In this document: piece after piece, positions 1 through 7,747 of the stretch
Position numbering within the stretch: the first letter of the stretch is position 1
How the letters are laid out: every line of letters begins with the position of its first letter
Assembly (NCBI RefSeq): GCF_009905435.1
Contig: NZ_JAAAMT010000004.1
Coordinates: forward strand, 124,001-188,000
Length of the DNA stretch: 64,000 nt
Direction of reading: 5' to 3'
DNA from: Pseudomonas sp. R5(2019)
GTDB lineage: Bacteria > Pseudomonadota > Gammaproteobacteria > Pseudomonadales > Pseudomonadaceae
Notes under the pieces: model-generated
What the model saw: the letters and a program-made list of their open reading frames with translations, nothing else
What the model was told of the DNA's origin: nothing
The model's database searches: none
Position numbers and translations under genes: made by a program

Positions 1-641
1 AAGATTGCATCCGGCGCCAGCGCACGAACGCGCGCCAGCTCCACCGAGAAATCCAACTGGTTGAGCTTGGTGTAGATCTCGGTCACTTCGCCCTTGAAGG
101 TGCGCTTGAAGCCGGCCAGTGCATCACGGCCGCCCTGATAGTTCGGCGCCAGGATCACCATCTTCTTGTAGCCCAGCTCGTTGGCCGCGACACCGGCCAT
201 CTCGTGCGGGGTGTCGTTCTGGTAGGAGCCGACAAAGTAGTTGGCCATGCACTTTTCACCGGCAAGCGTCGACGGCGCGGTGTTGTTGCTGACGTAGAAG
301 CCGTCCTTGGTGGCGGTGTTGATCACCGCCGCCAGCACGTTGGAAAAAATCACCCCGGTGTACAACGAGACACCGTCCAGGCTCATGCGGTCGGCGATCT
401 GCTTGGCCTTGGCCGGTTGCAAACCGTCATCTTCCACCAGTAACTGCACCGGCACGCCGCCGAGCTTGCCGCCTTCCTGATCGATCGCCAGCTGGAAGCC
501 GTCGCGCGAGTCTTCGCCCAGGTAGCCGGCGGGGGTGGAGAGGGTGGTGATGAAGCCGATTCGGACAGGCTCCAGGGCCTGTGCAGCCGTTGCCGCGCAG
601 AGGGAGGTTGCCAGACATGCACGCAATACCAGGTTTTTCAT
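1..641 (-). CDS. Branched-chain amino acid type ABC transporter substrate-binding protein (3' part outside window)
   Basis: The ATG at 641 opens a reading frame that continues to the left edge (213 codons seen). The first 22 residues are a signal peptide (MKNLVLRACL, hydrophobic run, cleavage near AAQA). The mature start EPVRIGFITTLSTPAGYLG and the later DGFQLAIDQEGGKLGG and VQLLVEDDGLQP are typical of periplasmic-binding fold type I proteins of the LivJ/LivK family. Its likely role is to bind an aromatic or branched-chain acid in the periplasm for an ABC importer. It lies 105 bp downstream of the dioxygenase reductase gene on the same strand, so it may be the next gene of that operon. It is a second such binding protein, distinct from the one at 16.0-17.2 kb. 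The ligand cannot be read from the sequence. Confidence 0.85.
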   Translation of the reverse strand, partial: MKNLVLRACLATSLCAATAAQALEPVRIGFITTLSTPAGYLGEDSRDGFQLAIDQEGGKLGGVPVQLLVEDDGLQPAKAKQIADRMSLDGVSLYTGVIFSNVLAAVINTATKDGFYVSNNTAPSTLAGEKCMANYFVGSYQNDTPHEMAGVAANELGYKKMVILAPNYQGGRDALAGFKRTFKGEVTEIYTKLNQLDFSVELARVRALAPDAI

Positions 642-746
642 GAGGCGGCCTATGAAGTGGTTCGTGCCAAGGCACGGTAGGAAGTCGATGAGGGCAGTGA
701 TTCAGTGTTCGGTCGGGCCGATTGATTGTTGTTATGGGGCGCTGCG

Positions 747-1769
747 TCAGCTGTTGCTTTCGGTGAACTTCTCCAGGTACAGGCGGCTGTGTTCCAGGCC
801 GTGCTGCTGGCGCCAGTCCTTGATGGACTCGACCATCGGCGGCGGGCCGCACAGGTACAGGTCGAACGGCTGGTCGCGCAGCTCGGCCAGCTCCAGGTGC
901 TCGGCGATATAGCCGGTCTTGCCCGGCCAGTCGGGGTTGGGGTTGCTGACCACCGGCGTGAAGCGAAACCCCGGAATCCGTGCGGCATAGGCCCCGATGC
1001 GCGAGACCTCGCACAGGTCCGCGGCCTCGCGCACGCCGTAGTACAGGTGTACCGGGTGGCTGCAGCCGCCCTGGTCAGCAATCCGGTCGAGCATGCCCAG
1101 GAACGCCGACAGCCCGGTGCCGCCGGCCACCATCACCAGCGGGCGGTCGATATGGCGCAGGTAGAAGGCACCCTGCGGCGCTTCCATGTGGATGACGTCA
1201 CCGACCTGGCAGCGATCGCGCACGTAGTCGGTCATCACGCCGCTGGGCAGCAGGCGAATCAAGAATTGCAGGTTGCTGCTGCCCGGCGCGCAGGCGAAGG
1301 AGTATGAGCGCCGATGCTCGGTGCCAGGCACTTGCAGACGGGCGTACTGGCCTGGCAGATAATCCAGCGCTTTGCCTGCGTCGCCGACTTCCACGTGCAC
1401 GATGGCGGTGGTCGGGGACACCTGCCGCACCTCGCTCACGGTGCCTTGCAGGCTGCTCGGCCCGCTGCTGCCACAGAGGCTCGAGTCGAAGTCGAAATAG
1501 AAGGCGGCGTCCGATTGCACGCGGGTCTGGCAGGTCAGCACCTTGCGCTCGGCCAGGTCGTTGGCCGAGAGCGCTTCGTCGTCCACGTAGTCCTGGGTGT
1601 ACTGCCCGGATTCACAGCGGCCCTGACAGGTCGCGCAAACCCCTTCGCGGCAGTCCAACGGAATCTTGATCCCGCTGCGCAGGGCCGCATCGAGCAGGAT
1701 TTCATTGTTCTGCACGTTGCAGAAGAGTGTTTTGCCGTCGGCGAAACTGAAGGCGACCTTGTACGTCAT
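747..1769 (-). CDS. antC: Anthranilate/benzoate dioxygenase reductase component (2Fe-2S ferredoxin + FAD/NADH reductase)
   Basis: This protein passes electrons from NADH through FAD and a plant-type 2Fe-2S centre to the Rieske oxygenase encoded upstream. The 340-residue length fits BenC/AntC/XylZ. The N-terminal ferredoxin has C40, C45, C48 and C80. The FAD motif RSYS is at 154-157, the nucleotide motif GGTGL at 216-220, and CGPPPM near 307-312. The ATG at 1769 starts the ferredoxin domain directly; the longer open frame upstream overlaps antB and is not coding. It is the third gene of antA-antB-antC, 19 bp after antB. The gene name follows from the AntA-like large subunit; a benzoate or related aromatic substrate is possible. 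Confidence 0.88.
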   Translation of the reverse strand: MTYKVAFSFADGKTLFCNVQNNEILLDAALRSGIKIPLDCREGVCATCQGRCESGQYTQDYVDDEALSANDLAERKVLTCQTRVQSDAAFYFDFDSSLCGSSGPSSLQGTVSEVRQVSPTTAIVHVEVGDAGKALDYLPGQYARLQVPGTEHRRSYSFACAPGSSNLQFLIRLLPSGVMTDYVRDRCQVGDVIHMEAPQGAFYLRHIDRPLVMVAGGTGLSAFLGMLDRIADQGGCSHPVHLYYGVREAADLCEVSRIGAYAARIPGFRFTPVVSNPNPDWPGKTGYIAEHLELAELRDQPFDLYLCGPPPMVESIKDWRQQHGLEHSRLYLEKFTESNS

Positions 1770-1788
1770 GAGCGTTAATCCGCAGGGT

Positions 1789-2280
1789 TCAGAGATGGTA
1801 GAAATCGAGCACGGAGTTGATCGTGTCGTTGAGCAGCACCACGTGCTTGCGGGCGATCTTCCAGCGCTCGCCGTCGGGCCGCAGGCGGTAGGTGGCGCGG
1901 CCGAAGAACTGCTCGGCGGTCTGCATGCGGTAGTACAGGGTGCTCCAGTTGACGCGCACTTCCAGCTCATCATCCGCAAGCGGCGCGATGCGCACGTTGC
2001 TGACCAGGTGCAGGGTGCGCGGCATCGGGATGGTCGAGGCGGCCTTGCCGGTGCGGATGCGGAACACCCGGTCTTCCAGGCCGCCACGGTTGGGGTAGTA
2101 GATCAGCGACATGCCTTTTTTCGGGTCGGTGGTGTAGACGTGCTCCGAGTCCCATTGCGGCAGATGAAATTCGCTGTCCTCGCTGAACATGGCCAGATAA
2201 GCGTCCCAGTCCTGGGCATCACAGGCCTCGGCGTTGCGATAAAGAAATTGCTCGACGCGGTATTGCAGTTGCGAATTCAT
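1789..2280 (-). CDS. antB: Aromatic-ring-hydroxylating dioxygenase small (beta) subunit, AntB-like
   Basis: This is the beta subunit of the alpha3beta3 Rieske oxygenase, a SnoaL-like cone fold with a structural role. The 163 residues counted from the ATG at 2280 match the usual AntB length. The start MNSQLQYRVEQFLYR and the segment NRGGLEDRVFRIRTGKAAS are characteristic of the family. A GTG two codons upstream (2286) overlaps the antA stop as GTGA and is an alternative start. It sits directly between antA and antC, so the three are almost certainly co-transcribed and translationally linked. Confidence 0.88.
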   Translation of the reverse strand: MNSQLQYRVEQFLYRNAEACDAQDWDAYLAMFSEDSEFHLPQWDSEHVYTTDPKKGMSLIYYPNRGGLEDRVFRIRTGKAASTIPMPRTLHLVSNVRIAPLADDELEVRVNWSTLYYRMQTAEQFFGRATYRLRPDGERWKIARKHVVLLNDTINSVLDFYHL

Positions 2281-2282
2281 GT

Positions 2283-3686
2283 TCACACCTCACGCAGTTT
2301 CAACGGTTGTTGTTCGGCCGCCTTGCGCGCCAGGCCCTCAAGCAAAAAACGCTGCCAGTTGGCGTGCTGGTTGACGTACAGACCTTCATGGGTGAACTCG
2401 GTGCCGGTCAGTGCCGGATTGATGCCGATGGTTTCGCTGTTGCGGGTGGCGCCTTCGACCCATTTGCCTTCGCCGCGCGAGATGTCGCTCCAGCGCTCCA
2501 GGCGGGCCTGGAAGCCGCGCTGGGCTTCGCGAAACTCCACCAGGTCATCGGGGGTGCCCATGCCGGACACGTTGAAGAAGTCTTCGAACTGGCGAATGCG
2601 GTTTTCCCGATCGGCGTCCGACTCGCCGACCACGCCCAGGCAGAAGCTGTTGATCTCGGTCTTGTTCCAGGCCAGCGGGCGGATGATCCGCAGCTGCGAG
2701 CTGATCTGGTCGAGGAAGAACATGCTCGGGTAGATGTTCAAGTTGCGCAGGCGGTGCATCATCCACTCGGCCTTGCCCTGGCCGTATTCATCGACCAGGC
2801 GCGGCATGATGGTGGCGTAGCCGGGGCGCACCGCCGGGTTGGGCATATCGCTGAACAGCAGGCTGTGGCCGTTGTGGAAGGCGAACCAGCCGTCGTCGGT
2901 TTCCTTGTCGCCGGCGCCCAGCTTGCTGTAGTCCAGGGTGTCGCTGGCAGTCAGACCTTTCTCGGCGTTGACCTGCTGGCGGTGCTGCACGGTAGCCACG
3001 TAGTTGTAGTGCACGGTACTGACGTGATAACCGTCCAGGCCGTTCTCGTTCTGCAGTTTCCAGTTGCCGTCGTAGGTGTAGGACGACTTGCCCGGCAGCA
3101 CTTCAAGCTGGCCGGTGGGCGACTGCGCCACCATCATGTCGAAGAACACCTTGGCATCGCCGAGGAAGTCTTCCAGCGTATCGGTACCGTCCACGTTGAG
3201 GCTGACGAACACAAAGCCCTTGTAGCTTTCGATTCGGGCCTTTTTCAGGCCACGGGTGGCCTTGTCGAAGCCTTCGGGGTATTCGCCCGGCGCCTTGACC
3301 TTCACCAGCCGGCCATCGCTCTTGTAGCACCAGGCATGGAAGGGGCAGGTGAAGGTCGACTGGTTACCCTTGCCGACGCGGGTGAGGGTGGTGCCACGGT
3401 GTTGGCAGGCGTTGATCAGGGCGTTGAGGCGGCCTTCACCGTCGCGGGTGATGATCAGCGGCTGGCGCCCGGCGCGCATCGTCATGAAATCGTGATTATG
3501 GGCGATTTCACTTTCGTGGCAGGCGTAGATCCAGTTCTTCTCGAAAATCAGTTCCATTTCCAGGTCGAACAGTTCCGGGTCGGTGAACATGTCGCGGGCG
3601 ATGCGATAAACACCGTCTGCCGGGCGCAAGTCCAGGCAACTTTCAATGTAACTTTTCCACTGTTCGACACTTCGTGCAGTTGTCAT
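2283..3686 (-). CDS. antA: Anthranilate 1,2-dioxygenase-like large (alpha) subunit, Rieske non-haem iron oxygenase
   Basis: This is the catalytic subunit, expected to dihydroxylate anthranilate to catechol with loss of CO2 and ammonia. Its 467 residues include the Rieske motif C94-x-H96 and C114-x2-H117, and the mononuclear iron site in ENGLDGYHVSTVHYNYV with H221 and H226 and the bridging D218. From memory of the families, the phrases ARSVEQWKSYIESCL, CPFHAWCYKSDGRLVKVKAPGEY and WKLQNENGLDGYHVSTVHY are much closer to AntA than to BenA, which has CPFHGWTF and WKLTAENGADGYHV. The ATG at 3686 follows GAGGACGGGG, a good ribosome site, and gives the family N-terminus; six extra upstream codons are unlikely. 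First gene of antABC, divergent from a porin. Another ortho-substituted benzoate remains possible as substrate. Confidence 0.85.
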   Translation of the reverse strand: MTTARSVEQWKSYIESCLDLRPADGVYRIARDMFTDPELFDLEMELIFEKNWIYACHESEIAHNHDFMTMRAGRQPLIITRDGEGRLNALINACQHRGTTLTRVGKGNQSTFTCPFHAWCYKSDGRLVKVKAPGEYPEGFDKATRGLKKARIESYKGFVFVSLNVDGTDTLEDFLGDAKVFFDMMVAQSPTGQLEVLPGKSSYTYDGNWKLQNENGLDGYHVSTVHYNYVATVQHRQQVNAEKGLTASDTLDYSKLGAGDKETDDGWFAFHNGHSLLFSDMPNPAVRPGYATIMPRLVDEYGQGKAEWMMHRLRNLNIYPSMFFLDQISSQLRIIRPLAWNKTEINSFCLGVVGESDADRENRIRQFEDFFNVSGMGTPDDLVEFREAQRGFQARLERWSDISRGEGKWVEGATRNSETIGINPALTGTEFTHEGLYVNQHANWQRFLLEGLARKAAEQQPLKLREV

Positions 3687-3747
3687 ATCCCCGTCCTCGG
3701 CCAATGGGCTAATTCATGCCTCCATTTAATGAGGGGGTGGCCTGCAG

Positions 3748-3783
3748 GGTCTATCCGCTTATTGGTCGAAACCCATCCGTAAA
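3748..3783 (-). promoter_or_regulatory. Candidate AraC/XylS-type operator upstream of antA
   Basis: Within the 360-bp divergent gap (3687-4046), the minus strand carries two GGATR half-sites exactly 22 bp apart: GGATA complementary to 3752-3756 and GGATG complementary to 3774-3778. Each is preceded by a related A/T-rich hexamer ending in CG or GC. The spacing resembles the XylS/BenR arrangement of direct repeats TGCA-N6-GGNTA, one helical-turn pair apart. The sites are about 65-95 bp before the antA start codon, a normal activator position. Proposed ligand: one of the two AraC proteins encoded at 5.6-7.6 kb. Seen by eye only. Confidence 0.4.
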
Positions 3784-3853
3784 ATCGGCTCTGTTCCCCG
3801 ACTGCAGGCGCTCCAGCCCCGCAAACACGGGTTTTGTTCGCCGATGGCCGCTG

Positions 3854-3889
3854 AGCAAATGGCTATTTGTCCTTCAGTAACGGGATAGC
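3854..3889 (+). promoter_or_regulatory. Candidate AraC/XylS-type operator upstream of the first OprD porin
   Basis: The plus strand carries GGCTA (3861-3865) and GGATA (3883-3887), again 22 bp apart. The second is preceded by TTCA plus six bases, one mismatch from the XylS-type box TGCA-N6-GGNTA. The segment AGTAACGGGATAGCC resembles AATAAGCGGATAGAC found on the opposite strand in front of antA. This suggests the porin and the dioxygenase are controlled by the same activator. The site lies about 160 bp before the porin start; the rest of the gap shows no gene. Confidence 0.4.
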
Positions 3890-4046
3890 CGCTGACGAAC
3901 TTATTGCGGCTTAATTTCAACCGAAGCACCACCAGAGTGTCTCGCCGCAGGTAACAAGAAACTGCCACTGCTCATGGCCTTGGGTTCTGTACCTGAAGGG
4001 CCTTCTATTCATGTGTTGCGATAAATGCGACTGGGGAAGAACTAAT

Positions 4047-5297
4047 ATGTTGGATAAAACGTGGCTGGTTCGGGGGGTACAAGCAGTTGGGCTGTTGACA
4101 CCCTTGTTGGCGCACGCGGATGTGGTCAGTGACAGCAGCCTGGCGCTGGGCACCCGCAACTTTTACATCGATCGGGATTTCAAGGAAGACAACCCGGCCC
4201 GTTCGCGGGTGGGCAGCTGGACTCAGGGTTTCGACCTGCGCTTTGCCTCCGGCTACACCGAAGGCCCGGTGCAATTCGGTCTCGATGCAGCGGTGCAATA
4301 TGCCTATCGCCTGGACGGCGGTGGCGGGCGTGGCGATGACACCATCATCCCCTACAGCCGCAGCCGTCAGGAGCAGGCCGATGAATACGGCCGCGGCGGT
4401 GTGACGCTGAAAATGCGCTATTCGAAAACCGAGCTGAAACTGGGCGAACTGCGGCCGATTCTGCCCGTGGTGGTGATCGACGATTCGCGCCAACTGGTCA
4501 CGACCTATCGCGGTGGGCTGCTCGAATCCAGGGAAATCGACGGCCTGACGCTGACCGCCGGGCGCCTGACGCAGATCGGTGCGCGTAACTCTTCCAACTA
4601 CGAAAAGATGTACCTGCAGACCGGCTCCGGCCTGCGCCGCACCAGTGACGGCCTCAACTTCGCCGGCGCCAGCTATGCCTTCAGCCCCTCACTGACCGGC
4701 AGCTATTTCTACGCACAGCTGGAAGACATCTACCAGCAGCACTACCTGGGCGTGACTCATCTGGCCGACCTGGGCGCTGGATATGCGCTGAAAACCGACC
4801 TGCGTTACTTCAACAACAGCGAAGACGGCGATGCCCTCTACGGCGACATCGACAACCGCTCCTATGGCGCCATGACCACCTTGAAAAAGAGCGGGCATGC
4901 CTTCGGTGTGGGCTATCAGCGCATGCTCGGCGACAGCAACTTCCCGACCCTGGCGGGCTACGTGCCTCAGCCGTTTCTGGTGAACTGGTCTCGGGTGGCG
5001 TTCATCAAGCCCAACGAGAAATCCTGGCAGGCCCGTTATGACTACGACTTTGCCGCCATCGGTGTGCCGGGCCTGAAATTCATGACCCGCTACCTCAAGG
5101 GCACCTCGGTGGACCGTGGCGCCAACCTGAGCCAGGCGGCCGAACACGAGCGCAATCTGGTGCTGTCTTATGTGGTGCAAAGCGGCCCGCTCAAAGGCGT
5201 GGGCGTGGAGGCCGGCAATGTGGTCGCCAAGTTCAGCCACGGTAACGACTGGGTCGAGAACCGTCTGATCACCACTTACACATGGAAATTTTGGTAA
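4047..5297 (+). CDS. OprD-family outer-membrane porin (first of three)
   Basis: An 18-stranded beta-barrel channel expected to admit small aromatic or carboxylate substrates. The ATG at 4047 follows GGGGAAGA and gives a 416-residue precursor with a signal peptide ending LLAHA, then the OprD N-terminus DVVSDSSLALGTRNFYIDRDF. Family hallmarks seen are SYVVQSGPLKG, YDYDFAAIGVPGLKF and the C-terminal aromatic (YTWKFW) needed for outer-membrane assembly. It is divergent from antABC and precedes two AraC regulators on the same strand, so it is likely the entry channel for the dioxygenase substrate. It is clearly paralogous to the porin at 24.9-26.2 kb; both share DIYQQHY, LRYFNN and YQRMLG. Confidence 0.88.
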   Translation: MLDKTWLVRGVQAVGLLTPLLAHADVVSDSSLALGTRNFYIDRDFKEDNPARSRVGSWTQGFDLRFASGYTEGPVQFGLDAAVQYAYRLDGGGGRGDDTIIPYSRSRQEQADEYGRGGVTLKMRYSKTELKLGELRPILPVVVIDDSRQLVTTYRGGLLESREIDGLTLTAGRLTQIGARNSSNYEKMYLQTGSGLRRTSDGLNFAGASYAFSPSLTGSYFYAQLEDIYQQHYLGVTHLADLGAGYALKTDLRYFNNSEDGDALYGDIDNRSYGAMTTLKKSGHAFGVGYQRMLGDSNFPTLAGYVPQPFLVNWSRVAFIKPNEKSWQARYDYDFAAIGVPGLKFMTRYLKGTSVDRGANLSQAAEHERNLVLSYVVQSGPLKGVGVEAGNVVAKFSHGNDWVENRLITTYTWKFW

Positions 5298-5311
5298 CGA
5301 CCTGCCCCGAA

Positions 5312-5421
5312 ATCGAACGCGGTTGTGCGCTGAAGTGACGCCTTGGGTAGCGCTTCGCCCGAGGCCCTGACCGCTCTTGGCACCGTTGCTGTGCGCGTAA
5401 TCGCCGCGCACCGCGTTCGAT
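5312..5421. repeat. Long imperfect inverted repeat, probably a structured 3' UTR or leader
   Basis: ATCGAACGCGG followed by TTGTGCGC (5312-5330) is complementary to GCGCACCGCGTTCGAT (5406-5421), with three unpaired bases. The roughly 75-nt interior contains a second helix, GCCTTGGG with CCCGAGGC around 5341-5366. It begins 15 bp after the porin stop, in the 258-bp gap before the AraC gene at 5556. No T-run follows on either strand, so it is not a standard terminator. It does not match the REP sequences of the window. It could separate porin and regulator expression or be an unrelated mobile palindrome. Confidence 0.5.
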
Positions 5422-5555
5422 ATCCAGATAGTCTTCGATTACTAGCCGAAAAGTGCGGATATCGCCCGATCGCACTGGCTGGGCATAGCCCTTGCAACTC
5501 AATGAGCCTACGCGCCGAAGAGCGTGTCGATGTCCATCGCCGTGGGTGCACTGTC

Positions 5556-6569
5556 ATGACCGAACCAAGTGTTGTCCAATTTCGAGATATCCGCATAGAC
5601 CGCTACGACCTGGCCGGCGCTCGCGCGTGGATGGCCGGTATTTGCGGGCCGCACGAACTGCAGACTCCCCAGCCGAACCGGATTCAGTTTCACCACAAGG
5701 CCAATGTCTTCAAATCCATGTCGACGACCCTGGGCCGGATGGAGTACGGCACCGATGTGACCATCGGCGTCGAGGATGCCGAACACCTCAATTGCTACAG
5801 CCTCAGCCTGCCGATTCGCGGCGAGCAAGAGCTGGTCAAGGACGGCCGTCGGCTGTACTCCAACCAGGATCAGGGCCTGATCGTGACACCTCACGAAACC
5901 CAGGAACTGAGCATGGCCGGCGACTGCCACAAGATCTCCGTGGTGATCACCCGCATGGCCATGCGTCAGACCCTGGAAGGCATGCTGCAACGCCCGCCGG
6001 AAATGCCGCTGATGTTCGAGCCGGTAATGGATGCGGTCAACGGCGCTTCTGCCTCCTGGTGGCGGCTGGCCCGTTACTACATCGACGAGCTGGAGCGCGG
6101 CCACGATCTGTTCGATCAGGTGTGCTTCACCCGTGATATCGAAAGCGCGCTGATCAAGGGCCTGATCCTGTCCCAGCCCAACAACTACAGTGCCGAGCTG
6201 CGTGATCAGCTGGGCGCCAAGTTGCCGTACTACCTGGTGCGTGCCAAGGACTTCATCGAAAGCAACGCCCGCGAAGATATTCACCTGGAAGACATCGAAG
6301 CCGCGGCGGGTGTTTCTCGCTTCAAACTGTTCGAAGGTTTTCGCAAGCACTTCGGCGTCTCACCCATGGCGTACCTGAAGAAATTTCGCCTCGGCGCTGT
6401 GCGTCAGGAAATTCTTGAAGACGCCTCGGTGCGCAATATCTCCGTGATCGCCATGGGCTGGGGTTTCTCCCACCTGGGCCGGTTTGCCAGCGAATACCGC
6501 AAGCTGTTCAACGAAACGCCCAGCGCCACCCTGCAGCGCAGCGAAGCCCGTCGCAACCGGTCGCTTTGA
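5556..6569 (+). CDS. AraC/XylS-family transcriptional regulator (AntR/BenR-like)
   Basis: 337 residues. The N-terminal ligand-binding part (AraC_binding_2 type, residues about 30-200) contains LPIRGEQELVKDGRRL and LIVTPHETQELSM. The C-terminal pair of helix-turn-helices is seen in IHLEDIEAAAGVSRFKLFEGFRKHFG and VRNISVIAMGWGFSHLGRFASEYRKLF. The ATG at 5556 is preferred; a longer frame upstream runs through the inverted repeat. Location beside the divergent antABC/porin pair and resemblance to AntR and BenR make it the likely activator for those promoters. A second AraC gene follows after one base, so the two are co-transcribed. Confidence 0.85.
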   Translation: MTEPSVVQFRDIRIDRYDLAGARAWMAGICGPHELQTPQPNRIQFHHKANVFKSMSTTLGRMEYGTDVTIGVEDAEHLNCYSLSLPIRGEQELVKDGRRLYSNQDQGLIVTPHETQELSMAGDCHKISVVITRMAMRQTLEGMLQRPPEMPLMFEPVMDAVNGASASWWRLARYYIDELERGHDLFDQVCFTRDIESALIKGLILSQPNNYSAELRDQLGAKLPYYLVRAKDFIESNAREDIHLEDIEAAAGVSRFKLFEGFRKHFGVSPMAYLKKFRLGAVRQEILEDASVRNISVIAMGWGFSHLGRFASEYRKLFNETPSATLQRSEARRNRSL

Positions 6570-6570
6570 G

Positions 6571-7575
6571 ATGACGACCTTGCAGTCGGCCACCGCCAAT
6601 AGCGTGGGCCTGAATTTGTCGTTGATGTGTCGCGAGCCGGTGTTTACCAGCCGTTCGGCGCAGGAAACCCAGCGGTTGATGGGGCAAGCGCTGGTGGAGC
6701 ACGAACTGGACTGGCCTCGGGGCGGCGTCGATACGGCGTTCTATCGGGGGCAGGTAGCCAGTTGCGAGCTCTATGCGCTGCGTTACGGCGGCCAGGTGGA
6801 AATCCGGCCACAGCCTTTCGAGGATTTCGTGCTGGTGCAGATGCCACTGCGCGGCAGTGCAACCCTTGAGTCCGACGGCATGGGCTATTGCGTCAGCCCC
6901 GGCGAAGTGGCGATTCTGTCGCCGCGTGAGCAAGCCCGAGTGGTGTGGGAGGAGGGCTGCGAGCAGTTGATTCTCAAGTTGCCGCGGGCATTGCTCGATG
7001 CCAGCCAGATGGCGTTGGCCGATGACTTGCCATCGGGTTTCACATTGGCGCCGGTCAGCCGCTTGCAGCGGCCGCTGGCGATGCGCTGGTTTCGCCTGGT
7101 CAGCGAGTTGCTGGAGCATTTGCCGGATGGGGCGCCGGGTGCAACGCCTTCGCGCTGGTTGCAGCATCTGGAGCAAAGCTTGCCGCTGTTTTTGCTCAGC
7201 CATTGTTCCGCTGCGCAGCAAGAGCCGCTTTCGCTACGCCAGCCAATCCGCCAGCTGCAAAAAATCGACGCCTGCATGCGTGAGCACCTTGGCCAGGGCA
7301 TTACCTTGGCCGAACTCGCGGTTGCTGCGGGTGTGAGTATTCGCAGCTTGAACACTTTGTGTCAGCGCGAATACGGCCAAAGCCCTATGGACCGCTTGCG
7401 CGGTTTGCGACTTGAGGCGGCTCGGGAGTACTTGCTTGGGAAGCCCCATGCCAGTGTGACCGAAGTGGCGCTGGAGTTTGGGTTTGGGCATGTGGGGCGG
7501 TTTGCCAATTACTATCGGCAGCGGTTTGGGGAGTTGCCGAAGCAGACGGGGAGGGTGGGCGGTTCCAAATTTTAG
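6571..7575 (+). CDS. AraC/XylS-family transcriptional regulator, second of a tandem pair
   Basis: 334 residues from the ATG at 6571, one base after the stop of the preceding regulator (TGAGATG). N-terminal sensor domain with VQMPLRGSATLESDGMGY and SPGEVAILSPREQAR; C-terminal DNA-binding domain with ITLAELAVAAGVSIRSLNTLCQ and ASVTEVALEFGFGHVGRFANYYRQRFGELP, the latter a standard AraC signature. The sequence differs clearly from its neighbour, so the pair is not a recent duplication. It probably answers a different effector or regulates the OprD/transport genes to its right. No target site can be assigned with confidence. Confidence 0.85.
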   Translation: MTTLQSATANSVGLNLSLMCREPVFTSRSAQETQRLMGQALVEHELDWPRGGVDTAFYRGQVASCELYALRYGGQVEIRPQPFEDFVLVQMPLRGSATLESDGMGYCVSPGEVAILSPREQARVVWEEGCEQLILKLPRALLDASQMALADDLPSGFTLAPVSRLQRPLAMRWFRLVSELLEHLPDGAPGATPSRWLQHLEQSLPLFLLSHCSAAQQEPLSLRQPIRQLQKIDACMREHLGQGITLAELAVAAGVSIRSLNTLCQREYGQSPMDRLRGLRLEAAREYLLGKPHASVTEVALEFGFGHVGRFANYYRQRFGELPKQTGRVGGSKF

Positions 7576-7631
7576 GTGCTGTACGACCGATGTGCGTTTG
7601 TGCAGGACCTGCGCGGGTTGCTTTTGATCGG

Positions 7632-7718
7632 GTAGGAGCAAGGCTTGCCTGCGATAAAATCAACGCGGTCGGCCGGATACAACGCAGCGCCTGCATCGCA
7701 AGCAAGCTTTGCTCCTAC
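7632..7718. repeat. Pseudomonas REP doublet (inverted pair)
   Basis: Left arm GTAGGAGCAAGGCTTGCC (from 7632) and right arm GCAAGCAAGCTTTGCTCCTAC (ending 7718) are inverted copies flanking about 40 bp. This matches the common Pseudomonas extragenic palindromic sequence. It lies between the convergent ends of the second AraC gene and the second OprD gene, where it may act as an end-of-transcript structure. Confidence 0.8.
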
Positions 7719-7747
7719 AGGGGTAGGATTCGGATTTGGTGGAGATC

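Noticed and set aside
1770..2087. N-terminal extension of antC into antB
   Set aside because: The extended part overlaps antB and does not resemble any reductase; the ferredoxin domain starts exactly at the ATG at 1769.
2307..3782. 491-codon open frame on the plus strand
   Set aside because: Antisense shadow of antA.
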